From: Dactylosporangium sp040605635
GTDB taxonomy: Bacteria; Actinomycetota; Actinomycetes; Mycobacteriales; Micromonosporaceae
Reading direction: 5' to 3'
NCBI RefSeq assembly: GCF_040605635.1
Contig: NZ_JBEXDG010000042.1
Location: forward strand, 1-64,000
DNA length: 64,000 bases
The translations under genes were made by a program, and so were the position numbers. Numbering within the stretch: the first letter of the stretch is position 1; each line of letters starts with the position of its first letter. The notes under the pieces were generated by a model. The model was not told where the DNA came from and did not search any database. It saw only the letters and a program-made list of their open reading frames with translations. This document shows positions 34,246-44,000 of the stretch, piece after piece.

Positions 34246-35565
34246 TCAGGCTCCCCTGGCGGGGCTGCGCGTCTGCCAGTACCCGCCGCCGGGGTAGCCG
34301 AACTCCTGCAGCGACCGTTCGTGCATCTGTGCGCTGTACCCGGGCGCGTCCGGCAGCACGTAGTGCCCGTCCACGACGACGCACGGGTCGGTGAAATGCT
34401 CGTGCAGGTGGTCGACGTACTCGGTGACCCGGCCCTCGAGGGATCCGGACACCGCGACGTAGTCGAAGATCGACAGGTGCTGGACGAGCTCGCACAGCCC
34501 GACGCCGCCGGCGTGCGGGCAGACCGGGACGCCGAACTTCTTGGCCATCAGGTAGACGGCGAGGATCTCGTTGACGCCGGCGAGCCGGGCCGAGTCGAGC
34601 TGGCAGTAGTCGATCGCGCCGGCCTGGAAGAGCTGCTTGAACAACACCCGGTTCATGCCGTGCTCGCCGGTGGCGACCCCGATCGGCGCCACCGCCCGCC
34701 GGATCGCGGCGTGCCCGAGGACGTCGTCGGGGCTCGTCGGCTCTTCGATCCACAGTGGACGGAACTCGGCCAGCCGGCCGACCCAGTCGATCGCCTGCGG
34801 CACGTCCCACACCTGGTTCGCGTCGATCATCAGGTCCGCGTCCCAGCCGATGACCTCGCGGGCGATGCGCAACCGTCGGACGTCGTCGGCGAGGTCCAGC
34901 CCGACCTTGAGCTTGACGTGCCGGTACCCGGCGTCGACCGCCTCCTTCAGCAGCCGGCGCAGCTTGTCGTCGTCGTAGCCGAGCCAGCCGGCGCTCGTCG
35001 TGTAGCACGGGTAGCCGCCCAGCTCGCGCAGCCGCTCGATCCGCTGCGTCCTGGTCGGTGCCATCTCGCGCAGCATCGCGAGGGCCTCGTCCGGGGTCAG
35101 GGCGTCGGTGATGTAGCGGAAGTCGGTCGCGGCGACCAGCTCCTCGGGCGACATCTCGGCGAGCAGCCGCCACAGCGGTTTCCCGGCCCGGCGGGCCGCC
35201 AGGTCCCACACGGCGTTCATCACCGCGGCGAGCGCCAGGTGCACGACCCCCTTCTCCGGCCCCAGCCAGCGCAGCTGCGAGTCCGCGCCCAGTTCCCGGT
35301 AGACCGCGCCGAGGTCGCGGCACAGCTCGCCGGCGTCGCGGCCGAGCAGCGGCTGCGCGCGCTGCCGCACCGCCTCGGCGACCAGGTCGGTGCCGCGGCC
35401 GATGGTGAAGGTGAAGCCGTGCCCGGCGAGCCCGGGGGTGTCGGTCTCCAGCACCACGTAGGCGGCCGAGTAGTCGGCGTCCCGGTTCATCGCGTCCGAC
35501 CCGTCGAGCCTCAGCGACGTCGGGAACCGCACGTCGTGGATCCGTACTGCGGTGATCGTCGTCAT
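34246..35565 (-). CDS. L-fuconate dehydratase, enolase superfamily
   Basis: A 439-residue enzyme that dehydrates L-fuconate to 2-keto-3-deoxy-L-fuconate in non-phosphorylative L-fucose catabolism. The N-terminal capping domain carries the substrate-loop signature LRLDGSDAMNRDADYSAAYV. In the barrel the expected residues are in place: KxK at 218/220 (VKLKVG), metal ligands Asp248 (MIDANQVWD), Glu274 (IEEPTSP) and Glu301 (GEHGMN), and His351 (PHAGGVG). These positions coincide with those known for the Xanthomonas enzyme. The start is ATG 35565 with a weak GGAAG; the frame is open a further 38 codons without support. It is the first gene of a four-gene operon with an RbsABC-type importer, so the importer probably brings in L-fucose. 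The other pathway enzymes are not in this window. Confidence 0.92.
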   Translation of the reverse strand: MTTITAVRIHDVRFPTSLRLDGSDAMNRDADYSAAYVVLETDTPGLAGHGFTFTIGRGTDLVAEAVRQRAQPLLGRDAGELCRDLGAVYRELGADSQLRWLGPEKGVVHLALAAVMNAVWDLAARRAGKPLWRLLAEMSPEELVAATDFRYITDALTPDEALAMLREMAPTRTQRIERLRELGGYPCYTTSAGWLGYDDDKLRRLLKEAVDAGYRHVKLKVGLDLADDVRRLRIAREVIGWDADLMIDANQVWDVPQAIDWVGRLAEFRPLWIEEPTSPDDVLGHAAIRRAVAPIGVATGEHGMNRVLFKQLFQAGAIDYCQLDSARLAGVNEILAVYLMAKKFGVPVCPHAGGVGLCELVQHLSIFDYVAVSGSLEGRVTEYVDHLHEHFTDPCVVVDGHYVLPDAPGYSAQMHERSLQEFGYPGGGYWQTRSPARGA

Positions 35566-35883
35566 GCACACACTTCCGTCCAGCGTGCGGACCAACCCGC
35601 GGTGGCGTGATTGATCCGATCTATTGGCGACGGACACTAGCACCGCACCTCGCCGTCCGTCTCCACCGAAACGGCACATTCATAGGATGTATTTCGTCGA
35701 AGCGCATCGACGGCACACGCTAGGTGGCCGCTCTTGCGGCAGATCGGGCGCTTATAGGGGATTTTGCCCGGCAGGCGTGTCACGATTCTGCTGTTGACGT
35801 TTCCAGACCTCCCATGTCTAATCCCAACGTTGCTCTGCTAGACATCCGGCTAGACATCCGATGGATTCGGTAAGGTGCCCGCG
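35566..35883. promoter_or_regulatory. Divergent control region between fucose operon and CUT1 operon
   Basis: A 318-bp divergent intergenic stretch, clearly more AT-rich than its flanks. On the plus strand TTGACG (35794-35799), a 17-bp spacer and TCTAAT (35817-35822) form a near-consensus sigma-70 promoter for the CUT1 binding-protein gene at 35884. Downstream of it an 11-bp direct repeat CTAGACATCCG occurs at 35838-35848 and 35850-35860, spaced 12 bp, a likely operator. No equally clear promoter is seen for the minus-strand fucose operon. Confidence 0.7.
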
Positions 35884-37212
35884 ATGATCCGCTGCGGTAC
35901 ACGCGCCGCCGTCACGACGCTCGCGGTGCTCGCGCTGATCGGTCCCGCCGCCTGCAAGGGCCCGGAGGGCACCGGCACCGCCGACGACGCGACCGACTCG
36001 GGCGGGCGCATCACGGTGTGGGTCGACCCACCCCGGCTGCCCGCGGTGAGCGCCTTCCAGCAGGCACACCCCGAGATCCCGGTCGACGTGATGACCATCA
36101 ACGGCAACGTCGGCAGCACCGAGCTGCAGCAGAAGTTCGTGCTGTTCAACCAGGCCGGCACGGGCTGGCCGGACGCGATCTTCTTCCCGTCCAACGACGA
36201 CATCGCCTGGGCCGCCAACTCGAAGATCAACTACGTCCGGGACCTGACGGAGGACCTGGCCGACGTCATCGCCAAGTACGCACCGAGCTCGATCTCGCAG
36301 TGCCGCATCGACGGGCTCTTCCGCTGCCTGCGCAACGACGCCGCGCCCGACGTGCTCTGGTACGACAAGCAGCTGATGGCCGCCTGGGGCTACCGGCCGC
36401 CCGCCACCTGGGAGGAGTACGGCGAGCTCAGCCTGCGCATCGCCGCCGAGCACCCCGGCTACGTCACCGGCTTCCTCGGCGACGCCTACGCCCCCGATCG
36501 CTACCTGTGGGCCAGCGGCTGCCCGACCAACCACCGGCTCGGCGAGCGGCAGGTGCACATCGACCTCGGCGACCCGCGCTGCACCCGCGTCCGCGACCTG
36601 CTCGACCGGCTCGTCGCCGCCCGCGCGGTCGCCCCGGCCGGCATCTTCTCCCCCGAGGCCGCCGAGCTCGGCAAGCGCCTCGTCATGAGCCCGGGCGCCG
36701 TGTGGTGGGGCAGTTTCCTGTTCCGCGACACGTGGAAGGTCCCGCCGGGCCGGATCGCCGCGGCCGCGCCGCTGCGCTGGTCCGCGGACGACGCGCCGCA
36801 CACCAGCTCCGAGGGCGGCGGCCTGTGGGGCTTCTCCCGGCACATCAAAGGCACCCAGCTGGCGAACACGCTGACGTTCGCCCGGTTCGTCGCGGCCGAC
36901 CCGCGCTGGCAGGTCGAGCTCAGCGTCGGGCTGCCCGGGGTCACCCCGCTGCAGCAGCCGTGGCTGGACCGGCAGCGGGAGGCGAGGTACCTCGCCGACT
37001 TCGACGCCGCCGCCGCGGCGTTCGTCCTGGCGAGCACCATCGTGCGGCCCGAGCGCGACTACACGCGGTACAACACCGGCACCGTGTGGACGCACACCGT
37101 CACCCCGGCGCTCACCTCGGGGCGCTCCTTCTCCCACGCCTGGACCGTCTTCGGCGAACGGCTCGTCGGGGAGGCCCGCTCATTCGGCTACACCGTCCAC
37201 GACAGCGCTTGA
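35884..37212 (+). CDS. CUT1 sugar ABC transporter substrate-binding lipoprotein
   Basis: A 442-residue lipoprotein. The signal peptide ends in a lipobox (LIGPAAC). The mature protein is a type II binding protein (family 1/MalE-like): GRITVWVDPPRLPAVSAFQQ, NGNVGSTELQQKFVLFNQAG, and WYDKQLMAAWGYRPPATWEE. It should bind an oligosaccharide for the two permeases that follow. ATG 35884 is chosen with AAGG upstream; a GTG three codons earlier is possible. It is first in an operon with two permeases and, after a gap, a secreted glycoside hydrolase. A near-consensus promoter and a direct-repeat operator lie upstream. Confidence 0.88.
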   Translation: MIRCGTRAAVTTLAVLALIGPAACKGPEGTGTADDATDSGGRITVWVDPPRLPAVSAFQQAHPEIPVDVMTINGNVGSTELQQKFVLFNQAGTGWPDAIFFPSNDDIAWAANSKINYVRDLTEDLADVIAKYAPSSISQCRIDGLFRCLRNDAAPDVLWYDKQLMAAWGYRPPATWEEYGELSLRIAAEHPGYVTGFLGDAYAPDRYLWASGCPTNHRLGERQVHIDLGDPRCTRVRDLLDRLVAARAVAPAGIFSPEAAELGKRLVMSPGAVWWGSFLFRDTWKVPPGRIAAAAPLRWSADDAPHTSSEGGGLWGFSRHIKGTQLANTLTFARFVAADPRWQVELSVGLPGVTPLQQPWLDRQREARYLADFDAAAAAFVLASTIVRPERDYTRYNTGTVWTHTVTPALTSGRSFSHAWTVFGERLVGEARSFGYTVHDSA

Positions 37213-37225
37213 ATCGAGTCCGCCC

Positions 37226-38203
37226 GTGTCGACGTACAGGAGCAGCAGCCAGATCTACGCGCCGGTGCACGCGGCCGTCCCGCCACCGTCCCATCCACCG
37301 CGGAGGATCGTCCGGCCCGGCAGAACCGGGCGGGCCGGACGGATGGGACGCCGCGCCGCCGCGGTCCTCGTCCTGCCGTACGTCGCGCTGCTGCTCGTCG
37401 GCGGTCTCGGGCCGGCCGGGTACGCCGTGGTCAAGAGCCTGCAGAACGAGTCCGAGACCGGCTTCGGCGGGCTCAGCAGCTACCGGCGGGTGGTCACGGA
37501 CCTGCGCTTCGCCGAGACCTTCGGCAACGTGGCCCTCACCATGGTCATCTGGCTGCCGCTGATGCTGCTCGGCGTCGTCGGCCTCGCGCTGCTCGTCGAC
37601 GCCAGCCCGGGCCGCTTCGGCACCACGATGCGCTTCGTCTACTACCTGCCCGGCGCCCTCACCGGCGTCGCCAACTTCATGCTCTGGCTGTTCCTGCTCG
37701 ACCCCGGGCAGAGCCCGGTCGCGTTCCTCTGGCACGGCTTCGGCCACCACACGCTGGGCGAGGTCGCCCAGCCCGGGAACCTGCCGTACATCCTGGCCGC
37801 CATGCTCTTCTTCCAGGGCGCCGGCACCTGGGTCGTGGTGCTCACCGGCGGGCTGAACAGCATCTCCGAGGATCTGCTGGAGGCGGCACGGCTGGACGGC
37901 GCGGGCGCCTGGGGCATCGCGTGGCGGGTCAAGCTGCCGATGATCCGGCCGTGGCTGGGCTACCTCGCGCTGCTCAACCTCGCCTACGGCTTCCAGCTGT
38001 TCCTCGAGCCGCAGGTGCTGAGCCAGGTCACCCACGGGCTGATCGCCCCGCAGTGGACGCCGAACCAGCTCGGGTTCTCCTACGCGTACCAGATCCTCGA
38101 CACCCCGATGGCCGCGGCGATGTCGGTGATCCTGCTGACCGTGACGCTCGGCGTCGGCCTGCTGGTCGTGCGCCGCAGCGGCCTCTTCGACGACGAACGG
38201 TGA
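37226..38203 (+). CDS. CUT1 sugar ABC transporter permease 1 (MalF-type)
   Basis: A 325-residue permease. After a basic, Pro-rich 45-residue tail come six hydrophobic segments. The EAA loop, which docks on the ATPase, reads EAARLDGAGAWGIAWRVKLP. The GTG start lies 13 bp past the binding-protein stop. It pairs with the next gene to form the membrane channel. No ATPase gene belongs to this operon, so a shared MsmK-type ATPase elsewhere is implied. Confidence 0.9.
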   Translation: MSTYRSSSQIYAPVHAAVPPPSHPPRRIVRPGRTGRAGRMGRRAAAVLVLPYVALLLVGGLGPAGYAVVKSLQNESETGFGGLSSYRRVVTDLRFAETFGNVALTMVIWLPLMLLGVVGLALLVDASPGRFGTTMRFVYYLPGALTGVANFMLWLFLLDPGQSPVAFLWHGFGHHTLGEVAQPGNLPYILAAMLFFQGAGTWVVVLTGGLNSISEDLLEAARLDGAGAWGIAWRVKLPMIRPWLGYLALLNLAYGFQLFLEPQVLSQVTHGLIAPQWTPNQLGFSYAYQILDTPMAAAMSVILLTVTLGVGLLVVRRSGLFDDER

Positions 38204-38210
38204 CCCGACG

Positions 38211-39071
38211 ATGCCCGTGAACCTCGGCCGCGCCGGCCGGATCCTGACCCTGCTGCTCGTCGCGGTCGGGTTCGCCTACCCCGTCGCCGCGTTCGCACTG
38301 GTCGGGCTGCGCCGCGACGACGGCTCCGGCCCCACCGGCCTGTCCCTGGGCAACGCCCGCGACAGCTGGCACACGGTGCTGCGCTTCAACGACGGGGTCG
38401 TGCTGAGCTGGCTCGGCAACTCGCTGATCGTGGCCACCGGCGGCGCGCTCGTCGCCGTCGCCGTCGGGCTGCCGGCCGGCTACGCGCTCGCCCGGCTGCG
38501 CTTCCCCGGCCGCCGGCTGCTGCGCTTCTGCACGCTGCTCACGATGGTCGTGCCCAACACCGTGCTGGTGATCCCGTTGTACCTGGAGGTGAGCGCGGCC
38601 GGAGCGGTGAACAACATCTGGGTCGTCGCACTCCTCATGGGCTTCTACCCGTTCGGCGTCTACCTCACGTACATCCATTTCCGCACGACCCTGCCGGTGC
38701 CGGTCCTCGAGGCGGCCCGCATCGACGGGCTGTCGGAGACCGACATCTTCCGCCGGATCGCGCTGCCCGCGTCGAAACCGGCGGTCGCGCTGGTCGGCTT
38801 CTTCAGCTTCGTCGCGAACTGGACCAACTTCTTCCTGCCGCTGGTGCTGCTGCCGCTGTCCTCCAGCACGACGATCTCGGTCGGCCTGCCGCAGCTGGTC
38901 TCCTCCAGCCCGCTGTTCGACCCGACCAACGCCGCCGGGCTCGACGTGCGGCTCTACGCGCCGCAGCTGGCCGTCGCCACCCTCGTCACGGTCGCGCCCG
39001 TGGTCGCCGTCTTCGTCATCGCCCAGCGGGCCCTCACCCGCGGCCAGATGCTGGGCGCCGGCCGCCGCTGA
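38211..39071 (+). CDS. CUT1 sugar ABC transporter permease 2 (MalG-type)
   Basis: A 286-residue permease with six hydrophobic segments and the EAA loop EAARIDGLSETDIFRRIALP. It starts seven bases after the stop of permease 1. The C-terminal part (LAVATLVTVAPVVAVFVIAQ) is the last membrane segment. Its heteropartner is the previous gene. A palindrome lies right after its stop. Confidence 0.92.
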   Translation: MPVNLGRAGRILTLLLVAVGFAYPVAAFALVGLRRDDGSGPTGLSLGNARDSWHTVLRFNDGVVLSWLGNSLIVATGGALVAVAVGLPAGYALARLRFPGRRLLRFCTLLTMVVPNTVLVIPLYLEVSAAGAVNNIWVVALLMGFYPFGVYLTYIHFRTTLPVPVLEAARIDGLSETDIFRRIALPASKPAVALVGFFSFVANWTNFFLPLVLLPLSSSTTISVGLPQLVSSSPLFDPTNAAGLDVRLYAPQLAVATLVTVAPVVAVFVIAQRALTRGQMLGAGRR

Positions 39072-39394
39072 AGCTGTATCGACGCCGATACATCAGGTAG
39101 TCGAGTTGACAGATCGGCGCTCCTCTTGCAAAGGTCCATTCAAGACGGCCGCTTCCCGGGCATCCTCAACTCGGACCGCCGTTTCGTCAGGTGCGTCGGC
39201 GTCGCTCCTCCGTGAAGTGCCGGAGTCCGCCCGATGCCCCCGCGTCACTGCCGTTCGCCGCCCCCGTCCAGCGTGTGGGCGCGGTCCCGCCGCCCGCACG
39301 CGCAACGCGGATCAAGCCTGCCCTGGAGACGGTGGCAGGCGCTCACCGCCATGAGGCAATCCCCGCGTTCCCGCTCGAAAGGACATCCAATCCC
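39072..39394 (+). promoter_or_regulatory. 323-bp control region ahead of the GH71/99-like gene, with a palindrome
   Basis: The palindrome TGTATCGACGCCGATACA (39075-39092; 7-bp arms, 4-bp centre) directly follows the permease stop and has the look of a LacI- or GntR-family operator. TTGACA at 39106-39111 is a perfect -35 hexamer, but no good -10 follows at 17-18 bp. No other gene is visible; the rest is leader with AAAGGA ahead of the next start. Confidence 0.55.
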
Positions 39395-41047
39395 ATGAGT
39401 CTCTCCAGGCGCCAGGTTCTGGCTTCCGGACTGGCCGTCGCCGGTCTCGGTGCGACTGCGTACGTTGCCGGCACCGCCGAGGCCGCCAGCGCCCCGGGCG
39501 ATGTGGTCGGCAAGATCTCCGTCGGTTACCAGGGCTGGTTCGCCTGCCTCGGTGACGGGTCGCCGATCAACCAGTGGTGGCATTACAGCGCCAACGGCGG
39601 TCAGCCGCCGTCGCCGAGCAACACGACGCTGGTGTCGTGGCCGGACATGCGCGAGTACACGAAGAGTTACACCACGGCGTACGCGAACCTGGGCAACGGG
39701 CAGCCCGCCAAGCTGTTCTCCTCCTACGACCAGCAGACGGTCGACACCCACTTCAAGTGGATGCGTGACTACGGCTGCGACACGGCCGCGTTGCAGCGGT
39801 TCAACCCGGTCGGCGGCGAAGGCCCCGTCCGCGACGCGATGACGGTGAAGGTCCGCAGCGCCGCGGAGGCGTTCGGCCGCAAGTTCTACATCATGTACGA
39901 CGTCACCAGCTGGACCGACATGCAGTCGCAGATCAAGACCGACTGGACGACGAAGATGTCCGCCTACACGGCGTCGCCGGCGTACGCGCGGCAGAACGGC
40001 AAGCCGGTGGTGTGCATCTGGGGCTTCGGCTTCAACGACCCCGGCCGCCCGTTCGCGCCCGGCCCGTGCCTGGACGTCATCAACTGGTTCAAGGCCCAGG
40101 GCTGCTACGTGATCGGCGGCGTGCCGACCTGGTGGCGCACCGGCGTCAACGACTCCCGTCCGGGGTTCCTCGACGTGTACCACGCGTTCAACATGATCTC
40201 GCCGTGGATGGTCGGCCGCACCGGCGACGTCGCCGGCCTCGACTCGTACTACAACAACGTGAACGTCGGCGATCAGGCCGACTGCAACGCCAGAGGGATC
40301 GACTACCAGCCGTGTGTGATGCCGGGTGACCTGTCCGCCGGCGCCCGCGCCCACGGCGACTTCTACTGGCGGCACATCTACAACATGACCCGGCTCGGCG
40401 CGCAGGGCCTGTACGTGTCGATGTTCGACGAGTTCAACGAAGGCAACCAGATCGCGAAGACGGCCGAGAACGCCTCGATGCAGCCGGCGAACTTCGGCCA
40501 CCCGGCGCTGGACGCCGACGGCGTGGCCTGCTCCTCGGACTACTACCTGCGGCTCACCGCCGACGGCGGCCGGATGTTCAAGCGGGAGACCCCGCTGACC
40601 CCCACCCGGCCGACGCAGCCGGTCGTCGGCGGGCCTTCGACCCCGCCGACCGGCACCGCGTTCGCGTTCCGTTCGAGGGCGAACAACCGCTACGTCACGG
40701 CGCCGAACAGCGGCAACTCGCCGCTGATCGCCACCGCCACCGCGGTCGGTAACGCGGAGCGCTTCGAGGTGGTCGACCTCGGCGGCGGGAACATCGCGCT
40801 ACGCGCCAGGGTCAACACCCGGTACGTCTGCGCGGAGAACGCCGGCGCCGGGGCGCTGATCGCCAACCGCACCGCCGCCGGACCATGGGAGACGTTCAAA
40901 CTGATCCGCAACGGCAACGGCACCGTCAGCCTCCTCGCCACGGTCAACAACCAGTACGTCTGCGCCGAGAACGCCGGCGCCGCGGCCCTGATCGCCAACC
41001 GCGCGGCGATCGGCGGCTGGGAGCAGTTCGACCAGCTCCCGGCGTAG
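39395..41047 (+). CDS. Secreted GH71/99-like glycoside hydrolase with a C-terminal fascin-like trefoil
   Basis: A 550-residue secreted protein. A Tat-type signal (SLSRRQVLASGLAVAGLGAT) ends near AEAAS. The catalytic domain (about residues 40-400) carries the GH71/99-like opening VGYQGWFACLGDGSPINQWW, then TLVSWPDMREY, KLFSSYDQQTVDTHFKWM, IMYDVTSW and the late MFDEFNEGNQIAK, with Glu/Asp candidates for catalysis. In GH99 endo-mannosidases attack mannose linkages; exact activity here is unknown. A Pro/Thr linker leads to a beta-trefoil of the fascin kind with three similar repeats (RSRANNRYVTA, RARVNTRYVCAEN, LATVNNQYVCAEN) for sugar binding. ATG 39395 begins the signal peptide. It is followed by a strong terminator and convergent with the GH95 gene. 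Confidence 0.85.
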   Translation: MSLSRRQVLASGLAVAGLGATAYVAGTAEAASAPGDVVGKISVGYQGWFACLGDGSPINQWWHYSANGGQPPSPSNTTLVSWPDMREYTKSYTTAYANLGNGQPAKLFSSYDQQTVDTHFKWMRDYGCDTAALQRFNPVGGEGPVRDAMTVKVRSAAEAFGRKFYIMYDVTSWTDMQSQIKTDWTTKMSAYTASPAYARQNGKPVVCIWGFGFNDPGRPFAPGPCLDVINWFKAQGCYVIGGVPTWWRTGVNDSRPGFLDVYHAFNMISPWMVGRTGDVAGLDSYYNNVNVGDQADCNARGIDYQPCVMPGDLSAGARAHGDFYWRHIYNMTRLGAQGLYVSMFDEFNEGNQIAKTAENASMQPANFGHPALDADGVACSSDYYLRLTADGGRMFKRETPLTPTRPTQPVVGGPSTPPTGTAFAFRSRANNRYVTAPNSGNSPLIATATAVGNAERFEVVDLGGGNIALRARVNTRYVCAENAGAGALIANRTAAGPWETFKLIRNGNGTVSLLATVNNQYVCAENAGAAALIANRAAIGGWEQFDQLPA

Positions 41048-41050
41048 CCA

Positions 41051-41088
41051 CGAGCGCGGGAGGGGCGCCGACGCCCCTCCCGCGCTCG
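41051..41088. terminator. Bidirectional terminator between GH71/99-like and GH95 genes
   Basis: A perfect 17-bp stem (CGAGCGCGGGAGGGGCG at 41051-41067 and its complement at 41072-41088) with a 4-base loop lies between the convergent stops at 41047 and 41100. Confidence 0.9.
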
Positions 41089-41099
41089 TCATCCGCGGT

Positions 41100-44000
41100 T
41101 CAGGCGTAGACCTCCAGCTCGTAAAGCGAGTAGCCCCACTGCCCGGACTTCGTGACGCCCTGCATGCGGACGTATCTGGCCGGGCCGCTCACCGGGAGGC
41201 GTTCCGTGCCGCCGGGCGAGCTGGCCTGGGTGTACATGTCCCGCCAGGTCGTGCCGTCCGTGGACGCCTGCAGCTTGTAGGACTTCGCGTAGGAGGCCTC
41301 CCAGCGCAGGGCGACCTCGCGCAGGTTGTAGGTGGCGCCGAGGTCCACCTGCACCCAGTTGTCCGCGGCCTCGCTCGCCGCCCAGCGGCTGGACAGGTCG
41401 CCGTCGAAGGCCTTCGCGGCGTCCTGCTGCGCGCTGGACGACGACGACGCCGTGGCGGGCCTGCCGAGGGCGAGGTTGACGGCGGCGGCGCTGAGCGTCA
41501 GGTCGAGCACGACGGTCCTGCCCGCCTGCAGCGGCAGGACCCGGGCGATGCCGCCCAGCGGTGAGCTCTGCACCGTGCCGCCGGTGGCGGTGATCGACGC
41601 GATGCCGGAGCGCTGGATCAGGGTCAGGTTCTGGTCGATGTTCGAGGTCACCGTCACCTGGACCTTGCGGGTGTCGGTGTCCCACGTCAGCTTGTCGATC
41701 CTGAACTGGCCCTTGCCCAGCATGCCGGAGATGGTGCCCTTCTTCAGGCCCTTCGGCAGGGCCGGCAGCACCTCCAGGGTGCCGGGCGACGTGGCGGCCA
41801 GCATCTCCATCATGATCGTGGGCACGGAGTTGACGACGTCCGTCGCGAACACGCTGTGGTTGTTGTAGTGCGACGTGGCCATGCTGGAGTAGTAGTAGTC
41901 GTCCTTGGCGAAGCGGAGCAGCTTCGCGTTGACCGAGTCGGCGTTGTTGAGGTCGGCGGCGATCAGCGCCCCGTGCAGCAGGCCGTGCCCGGCGTTCTCG
42001 TAGCTGCCGGCGTCCTTCTTCTGCAGGAACGTCTGCGCCGCGGTGTACTGCGCCCGGTTCGTCTCCGGGGTGATCTCGCGGTACGGCCAGACCGGCATCA
42101 GTCCGCTGGAGTGCCGGTGCTGGTAGTTGTTCTTGTTCGCCAGGTCCGGCCACGCCCACTCGGCCAGCGCGCCGTCGGTGTTGACGATGTACGGCGGCAG
42201 GTTGTCCAGCTTCTCCTGCCAGACGGGGATCTTGTCGGCGTCGCGGCCGAGCGCCCGGCTGGTCTGGATGAGCGTCGACAGCGCGAACCGGGCGCCGGAG
42301 ATGTCGTACACCGAGTTGACGCTCAGCGGCACGCCGCCGGGCGGGGTGTTCTCGGGCGAGATGGAGCCGGCGAGGACGTACCTGCCGTTGCCGTCCTTCT
42401 TGACGAGGAAGTCCTCGTAGAAGTCGCCCATGTCGCGGATCAGCGGGTAGTACTGGTCGGCGAGGAAGGTCCGGTCGCCGGTCACCTGGTAGTACTCCCA
42501 GAACGGGTACAGCAGCCAGGACTCGCCGCCGGTCACGTACTGGTACGGATAGTCGAAGTTGATGTTGGAGATGAGCCCCTCACCGTTGGGGGTGTTGCCG
42601 CCGGTGAGCATGCCGCGCGTGCCGAGCAGCTTGCGGGCGTTGGTGCGGAAGTCCGCCTGCCACTGCTTGTTGAGCCAGAAGTACCCGGCCATCGCCTCCG
42701 GCATGTTGCCGACGTTGCCGCCGGAGATCTGCAGGTTGAGGTTCGCGTCGAGGTGGTAGTAGCCGTCCCAGCCGACGTTGCTGTCGCCGGTCCAGTTGCC
42801 GAGCAGGTCCGGAGCGGCCGTCTCGTTGCTGGAGGCGAGCAGGTGGTAGCGGCCGGCGTAGAACATCCGCTCGTACAGCGCGGGGATCGGCGCCGACGCG
42901 GTCTTCTGCTCGGCCAGCAGCTGCTCGGTGGACTTGGCCCGGTCCTGCGCGCTGACGCCCAGGTCCAGCGACACCCGGTTGAAGATGCCGCTGTGCCTGC
43001 TCACGTGCCGGCTCAGCAGCGTCTGGTAGCTGTCGCCGAGCGCGGTCAACCGCGACTGCAGCAGCTGCCGGTTCCACTCCTGCTCGGCGGGGACGCCGCC
43101 GTTGTACGTCCCGTCGTACCGCTGGGTCAGCGACTGCAGCATCACGTAGGTCGCGTTGGTGACGGACACGTCGGTGCCGCTCATCGTCTTCGTGCCGTCG
43201 GTGACGATGCGGGTGACGCCCTCGTAGCCGGCGTTGTAGGTGCCGTTCGGGTACTTCGCCCGCAGGTTGAGGAAGCTGGTGTTCGAGGTGTTGACGTACG
43301 TGACGCCCTTGTTGAGCAGGTTCATGCCGGGATCGATGGACAGGCCGAGCTTGACGCTGAGGCGCTGCCCCGACGGTGCGGGCAGATACTGGATGGTGGC
43401 GCCGTCGGTCCTGGACACGAACGCGTCGCGCTGCCAGCGGCCCTGGCCGTCGTTCCAGTTCACCGACACCACCCCGGAGGAGTAGTCGGTCGAGCGGACG
43501 TAGTTGCTGATCGCGGTGCTGCCGGTGACCTGCGTCGTCATCTTGAAGCCGGGGTGCTTGCTGCCCTCGCCGCCGCCCTGGTACCCCTGGACGTTGGCGG
43601 CCAGGGTGTTGGCGTCCCGGTACTGCCCGGCGATGAGCAGGTCACGGATGCGGGCGAGGTCGGTGCCGCTCACGGTGTTGAAGGTCCGGTGCGGCCGGGC
43701 CTCCGACCGCGCCATGAAGAAGTCCTTGTCGGTGAAGACGGTGGTCTCGTTGCGCGGGTTGCCGAAGACGATGATGCCCTGCTTGCCGTTGCCGGCGAGC
43801 AGGCCGTTGGCCCAGTCGCCGTAGGTCTGCGGGTAGGTCGTCGAGGGCGCGACCATCGCCGCGCCGCCACCGCCGCCGGTGGAGCCGGTGCCGTACACCT
43901 CGAACTCCCACAGCGAGTAGCCCCACTGGGTGTTCGGGGTGACCCCCTGCATCCGCACGTGCCGGGTGGTCCGGCCGATGGTCACGGTGTCGGACCCGCC

